Shown: piece after piece, positions 62,701-64,000 of the stretch
Position numbering within the stretch: position 1 is the stretch's first letter
How the letters are laid out: each line of letters starts with the position of its first letter
NCBI GenBank assembly: GCA_037013685.1
Contig: CM072891.1
Location: 12,004,501-12,068,500 of the forward strand
Source: Acridotheres tristis
Taxonomy: Eukaryota > Chordata > Aves > Passeriformes > Sturnidae
Reading direction: 5' to 3'
DNA: 64,000 bases
Program-made: the position numbers and the translations under genes
The notes under the pieces: model-generated
Database searches by the model: none
What the model saw: only the letters and a program-made list of their open reading frames with translations
Told to the model about the DNA's origin: nothing

Positions 62701-62902
62701 CTCCTGCATACCCCTTAAGAGTTCTCTGGGATGTCCTTCCTTCCTAGGCTAACCAGCCCTGTCTCTCCTAGATTTAATGCCACCATTTATCCCAGCCTCA
62801 TTGAGAACTACTGCAGGAACCCAGACAACAGCTCAGAAGGCCCGTGGTGCTACACCCGAGACCCAACGGTGGAACGGGAGGCGTGTCCCATCCCTGTGTG
62901 TG
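59768..62902 (+). CDS. F2: F2, prothrombin, 5' six exons (gene continues past window)
   Basis: Secreted, vitamin K-dependent precursor of thrombin, made in liver. Coding segments: 59768-59846, 60732-60895, 61853-61877, 62078-62128, 62585-62690, 62772-62902. All have GT/AG junctions and matching phases; 556 nt, about 185 residues of an expected 600 or more. Residues 1-25 are a signal peptide ([20 protein letters not shown]). The propeptide ends at the furin-type site RHRR (40-43). The Gla domain (44-90) keeps all ten glutamates expected for carboxylation (50, 51, 58, 60, 63, 64, 69, 70, 73, 76) and the C61-C66 pair in ERECLEEIC. Exons 4-6 encode kringle 1 ([38 protein letters not shown]). The 25-nt exon 3 is the family's usual tiny exon. 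Kringle 2 and the serine protease domain are not in the window. Confidence 0.96.
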
Positions 62903-64000
62903 GTATGCCCCAGTGCTCCAGAGAGCCCTTCACTCACAGCAAAACACTGCACTCAGACTGATACTAAAGCAGCCAAGGAGAGGGTTAAGGAGGGGGAATG
63001 CTTATATGAACAGAGGTCAGCAGGAGTAGAGAAGCTATATCTTAAAGGGTAAAGGAGCTGAGGAAGAAAATTCACTAAGTTGCCCATACATAATGAGCTA
63101 TTTTCTCTAGATTACGTTAATCTAGATCTAAATTAAAACCAGTGTCAGCAGTCCCTTGAAATGTACTACAGTATTTTCTAGTCAGTCACCTCAAAATCCT
63201 GGCTCAGTTGTCTCTAATTTGTGACAGCCATGAGTCATAATGGTTTTTTTTGTCTGAACTCCTACCTTTAGGACTAAATACAGCTGGTGCCTGCATTAAC
63301 ATTCTCTCCTGAGGAGGTGTACAGTTCAATACAATCACAAGTAAAGAGAAGATGCTCTTCTCTCATCATTGCTCTGGACACACATTCCCATTTCTCCCCA
63401 GTACAGACTGGGGTTTGGCCTCTGTCTCAGAACTGGTAGAGACAACCTTCTCACACAGCCCAAGTTTCTCTTCCAAAAACAGAGACCAGAAGCAATAACT
63501 CATAAGCAAAAGTTAGAGGTCAGCAACCGTTTTGACATGGGGTATTTTGAAATTTAAAAAGCCATTACCACTGCTCTGGTCTGCAGAATCTAACAAACTG
63601 AGAACAAATACTGCTCTGATGCCATCAGGCATCCATACTACCTCTGCTCACCAGTTAATTTCTGACCTGCAGTATCTTACCATTACACTTCCATGTGCAC
63701 AGATATAGCAGGATAGATAAGCTTGGTTTTGCCCACAGTTCTTTTATAATCATGTTGACATGAGTCATAAAACAGAAGCAGCCCCACCAATTAAGGTGAA
63801 TGCTACTTGCCCAGTGGCTGTTGTGCAGCAGAGTGAACAGCCAAATGGGGTCACTCTTCACATGGGGACTCCCCTGGGCACAAAGAGGAGGCACCTTGAG
63901 GCCAAGCAAGAACAAATTATTGGGTATCCACTCCTGCAGGAAATGCTGCTTAAAACTTGCAGTCATTAGGACACTTGTAAGAAAAATTGTGAAAAGTCTT
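62903..64000 (+). other. F2: F2 intron 6, running off the window
   Basis: The GTATGC donor at 62903 starts this intron. I searched the remaining 1.1 kb for kringle 2 sequence (the next exon in the family) and found none, so the intron extends beyond the right edge. No recognised repeat is present. Confidence 0.6.

Noticed and set aside
62903..64000. Kringle 2 exon of F2
   Set aside because: No matching cysteine pattern or GVWCY-like motif is present before the window ends.

Overview
This window is vertebrate nuclear DNA, most likely from a bird. It has spliced genes with GT/AG introns, CpG-island promoters, CR1-type LINE fragments and decayed endogenous retroviruses. The gene order ATG13 (+), ARHGAP1 (-), ZNF408 (+, broken), F2 (+) matches the block known from human 11p11.2. 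I cannot name the species. All identifications come from reading translated exons against remembered family sequences; no database search was run.

Layout. 1-0.7 kb: CpG island with the ATG13 promoter and a non-coding first exon. 0.7-6.3 kb: ATG13 intron 1, holding a G-rich minisatellite. 6.35-21.0 kb: sixteen ATG13 coding exons (512 codons with the cassette exon, 479 without), interrupted by two CR1 fragments. 21.0-24.0 kb: probable ATG13 3' UTR. 24.3-25.8 kb: an endogenous retrovirus relic between the two tail-to-tail genes. 26.1-29.7 kb: probable ARHGAP1 3' UTR. 29.7-46.9 kb: twelve ARHGAP1 coding exons on the minus strand (437 codons), including a 10.4-kb intron. 46.9-51.9 kb: ARHGAP1 intron 1. 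51.5-52.3 kb: CpG island, the head-to-head promoter of ARHGAP1 and ZNF408. 52.6-54.3 kb: ZNF408 remnant with frameshifts, a stop codon and lost zinc fingers. 56.05-58.3 kb: a second relic of the same retrovirus family with a recognisable LTR. 59.77 kb to the right edge: prothrombin (F2) exons 1-6, from signal peptide through kringle 1; the rest lies beyond the window.

The genes share no pathway. ATG13 is the HORMA subunit of the ULK1 autophagy-initiation complex. ARHGAP1 switches off CDC42/RHO GTPases. ZNF408 is a zinc-finger transcription factor gene, apparently dead here. F2 is the secreted thrombin precursor. The most noteworthy observations are the decay of ZNF408 inside otherwise conserved synteny, a strong CU-rich tract just upstream of the ATG13 cassette exon, and the pair of related retroviral relics on either side of ARHGAP1. 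I found no clearly new biological system.
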